Source: Chromatiaceae bacterium
GTDB taxonomy: Bacteria; Pseudomonadota; Gammaproteobacteria; Chromatiales; Chromatiaceae
Reading direction: 5' to 3'
Assembly: GCA_024235175.1 (NCBI GenBank)
Contig: JACKMX010000002.1
Location: 897,501 to 961,500, forward strand
Length of the DNA stretch: 64,000 bases
Shown: positions 63,127-64,000 of the stretch, in pieces
Layout: the number at the start of each line of letters is the position of its first letter
Position numbering within the stretch: the first letter of the stretch is position 1
Notes under the pieces: generated by a model
Seen by the model: only the letters and a program-made list of their open reading frames with translations
What the model was told of the DNA's origin: nothing
Database searches by the model: none
Program-made: the position numbers and the translations under genes

Positions 63127-63717
63127 ATGAACAACAGATTCGCCCTATTGCTTCTGGCTGGCGTGTTTCTATACGCAGGCGACGTGGCAGCAAACAAAAC
63201 GGTTTTGGCAGGCGGCTGCTTCTGGTGTATGGAATCCGACTTCGAAAAACTGGATGGCGTAACCGATGTGATCTCCGGTTTTACCGGAGGCACATTGGAA
63301 AATCCAACCTACAACGGCGATCACAGGGGGCACTATGAAGCCGTTGAGATCACATACGATCCGCATAAAATAAGTTATGAGGCCCTGTTGGACTATTACT
63401 GGGTGAACATCGATCCATTCGACGACAAGGGGCAGTTTTGCGATAAAGGCCATAGTTATCTGAGCGCTATTTTCGTCGCAAACGATGAGGAGCGAAGGCT
63501 GGCAGAGCAGTCCAAAGAAAAAGTTGTTGAACAATTTCCAACCAAAAAAGTTGTCACTCCGATTCTGAATGCATCCACCTTTTATCCTATTAAAGGGGAT
63601 GAGATCTATCATCAGGACTTCTACAAAAAAAGCCCTATCCGGTATAAATTCTATCGTCTGAATTGCGGCCGCGATAGCCGATTGAAGGAGATTTGGGGAG
63701 AGCGCGCAACACACTGA
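63127..63717 (+). CDS. msrA: Peptide-methionine (S)-S-oxide reductase, exported
   Basis: Reduces methionine-S-sulfoxide in proteins. The 196-aa form begins at the ATG at 63127 (GGAGA 8-12 nt upstream) with a signal peptide (MNNRFALLLLAGVFLYAGDVAA|NK), so it should work in the periplasm. The active site GGCFWCMESDFEKLDGV and HYEAVEITYDP are typical. The C-terminal part has a cysteine in YRLNCGRDSRLKEIWG, the likely recycling residue. The frame is open 12 codons upstream, but that adds no signal. No msrB domain or gene is next to it. Confidence 0.92.
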   Translation: MNNRFALLLLAGVFLYAGDVAANKTVLAGGCFWCMESDFEKLDGVTDVISGFTGGTLENPTYNGDHRGHYEAVEITYDPHKISYEALLDYYWVNIDPFDDKGQFCDKGHSYLSAIFVANDEERRLAEQSKEKVVEQFPTKKVVTPILNASTFYPIKGDEIYHQDFYKKSPIRYKFYRLNCGRDSRLKEIWGERATH

Positions 63718-63770
63718 TAATCAGAACGACAAGCGTTGCTGATTGTTTTGAGACCACTGGAGACTGAATC

Positions 63771-64000
63771 ATGACACTTCGCAAACACCTGATGCCGCTC
63801 ACCCTTGCGGCTACCCTCACAGTCAGTACCGCTGTTCTGGCGGCACCTGTCTTCATCAACATCCTCACCGGCGGCACCAGTGGGGTTTACTACCCTATCG
63901 GGGTGGCACTGTCACAGATCTATGGCAGCAAGATAGAGGGGGCCAAGGCATCGGTGCAATCAACCAAAGCCTCGGTGGAAAACCTGAATCTGCTGCAGGC
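63771..64000 (+). CDS. TAXI-type TRAP transporter binding protein (partial)
   Basis: The window ends 76 codons into this gene. It begins MTLRKHLMPLTLAATLTVSTAVLAAP (signal peptide), followed by INILTGGTSGVYYPIGVALSQIYG, the N-terminal signature of TAXI-family periplasmic binding proteins. GGAG sits 9-12 nt before the ATG. It starts 53 bp after msrA; a TRAP 4TM/12TM fusion permease is likely to follow beyond the edge. Confidence 0.9.
   Translation, partial: MTLRKHLMPLTLAATLTVSTAVLAAPVFINILTGGTSGVYYPIGVALSQIYGSKIEGAKASVQSTKASVENLNLLQ

Noticed and set aside
1..64000. tRNA, rRNA or CRISPR array
   Set aside because: No cloverleaf-like sequence, rRNA segment or regularly spaced repeat was seen by eye in the gaps between genes; a covariance search could still find a small RNA.

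Overview
The window looks like a chromosomal segment of a free-living or symbiotic gammaproteobacterium. The gene orders tyrS / M23 peptidase-anmK / erpA-bactofilin-argC, miaB-ybeZ-ybeY-corC-lnt and thiD-thiE-hemL are typical of that class. Genes for polyhydroxyalkanoate (PHA), glycogen and polyphosphate storage, TRAP transporters and carboxynorspermidine-type polyamine synthesis would fit a Chromatiales-like (sulfur-oxidiser or symbiont) lineage; that placement is inference. I see no rRNA, tRNA, CRISPR array or prophage.

Layout. 1-6.6 kb: partial tyrS divergent from an M23 endopeptidase and anmK, then erpA, a bactofilin, a coiled-coil membrane protein and argC on the minus strand. 6.8-9.1 kb: a DUF4126 membrane-protein gene split by a 1633-bp IS1380-family element. 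9.1-13.6 kb: hemJ, an A-type Fe-S carrier, thiD-thiE-hemL. 13.7-25 kb: a DedA/PAP2/LssY fusion, the ubiX-mpl operon, rnd, and the miaB-ybeZ-ybeY-corC-lnt operon. 25.5-28 kb: a phasin, a phasin-like protein with a helix-hairpin-helix end, and a transmembrane coiled-coil protein. 28-33.2 kb: speB-speA convergent with carboxynorspermidine dehydrogenase and decarboxylase. 33.6-36.3 kb: a short pilin-like gene behind a sigma-54 promoter, two Hsp20 genes behind a sigma-32 promoter, a small zinc-ribbon gene, and a DUF2934 protein. 36.8-41 kb: a GH13_18 phosphorylase, a HAD phosphatase and mgtE. 41.35-42.98 kb: a second, apparently identical, inverted copy of the IS. 43-49.4 kb: a CNNM/CorC protein, PHA synthase and glycogen phosphorylase. 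49.4-53 kb: a diguanylate cyclase, an enoyl-CoA hydratase and an unknown protein. 53.3-57.8 kb: a GH17-GT2 beta-glucan synthase convergent with a phosphoglycerol-transferase-like enzyme. 58.2-64 kb: TRAP dctP convergent with dctQM, an exported protein, ppk2, an exported msrA and the start of a TAXI-type binding protein.

Themes. Carbon and phosphate storage recurs: PHA synthase plus phasin-type proteins, glycogen phosphorylase, PPK2 and a glucoside phosphorylase. Peptidoglycan turnover and recycling (M23, anmK, mpl) and polyamine synthesis (arginine to agmatine to putrescine to carboxyspermidine to spermidine) are each represented by linked genes. The least described material is the PHA-granule candidates at 25.5-27.8 kb and 35.7-36.3 kb, the enlarged GH13_18 enzyme with its phosphatase, the glucan synthase / phosphoglycerol transferase pair, and the clean in-frame IS disruption with matching target duplications at both IS copies.
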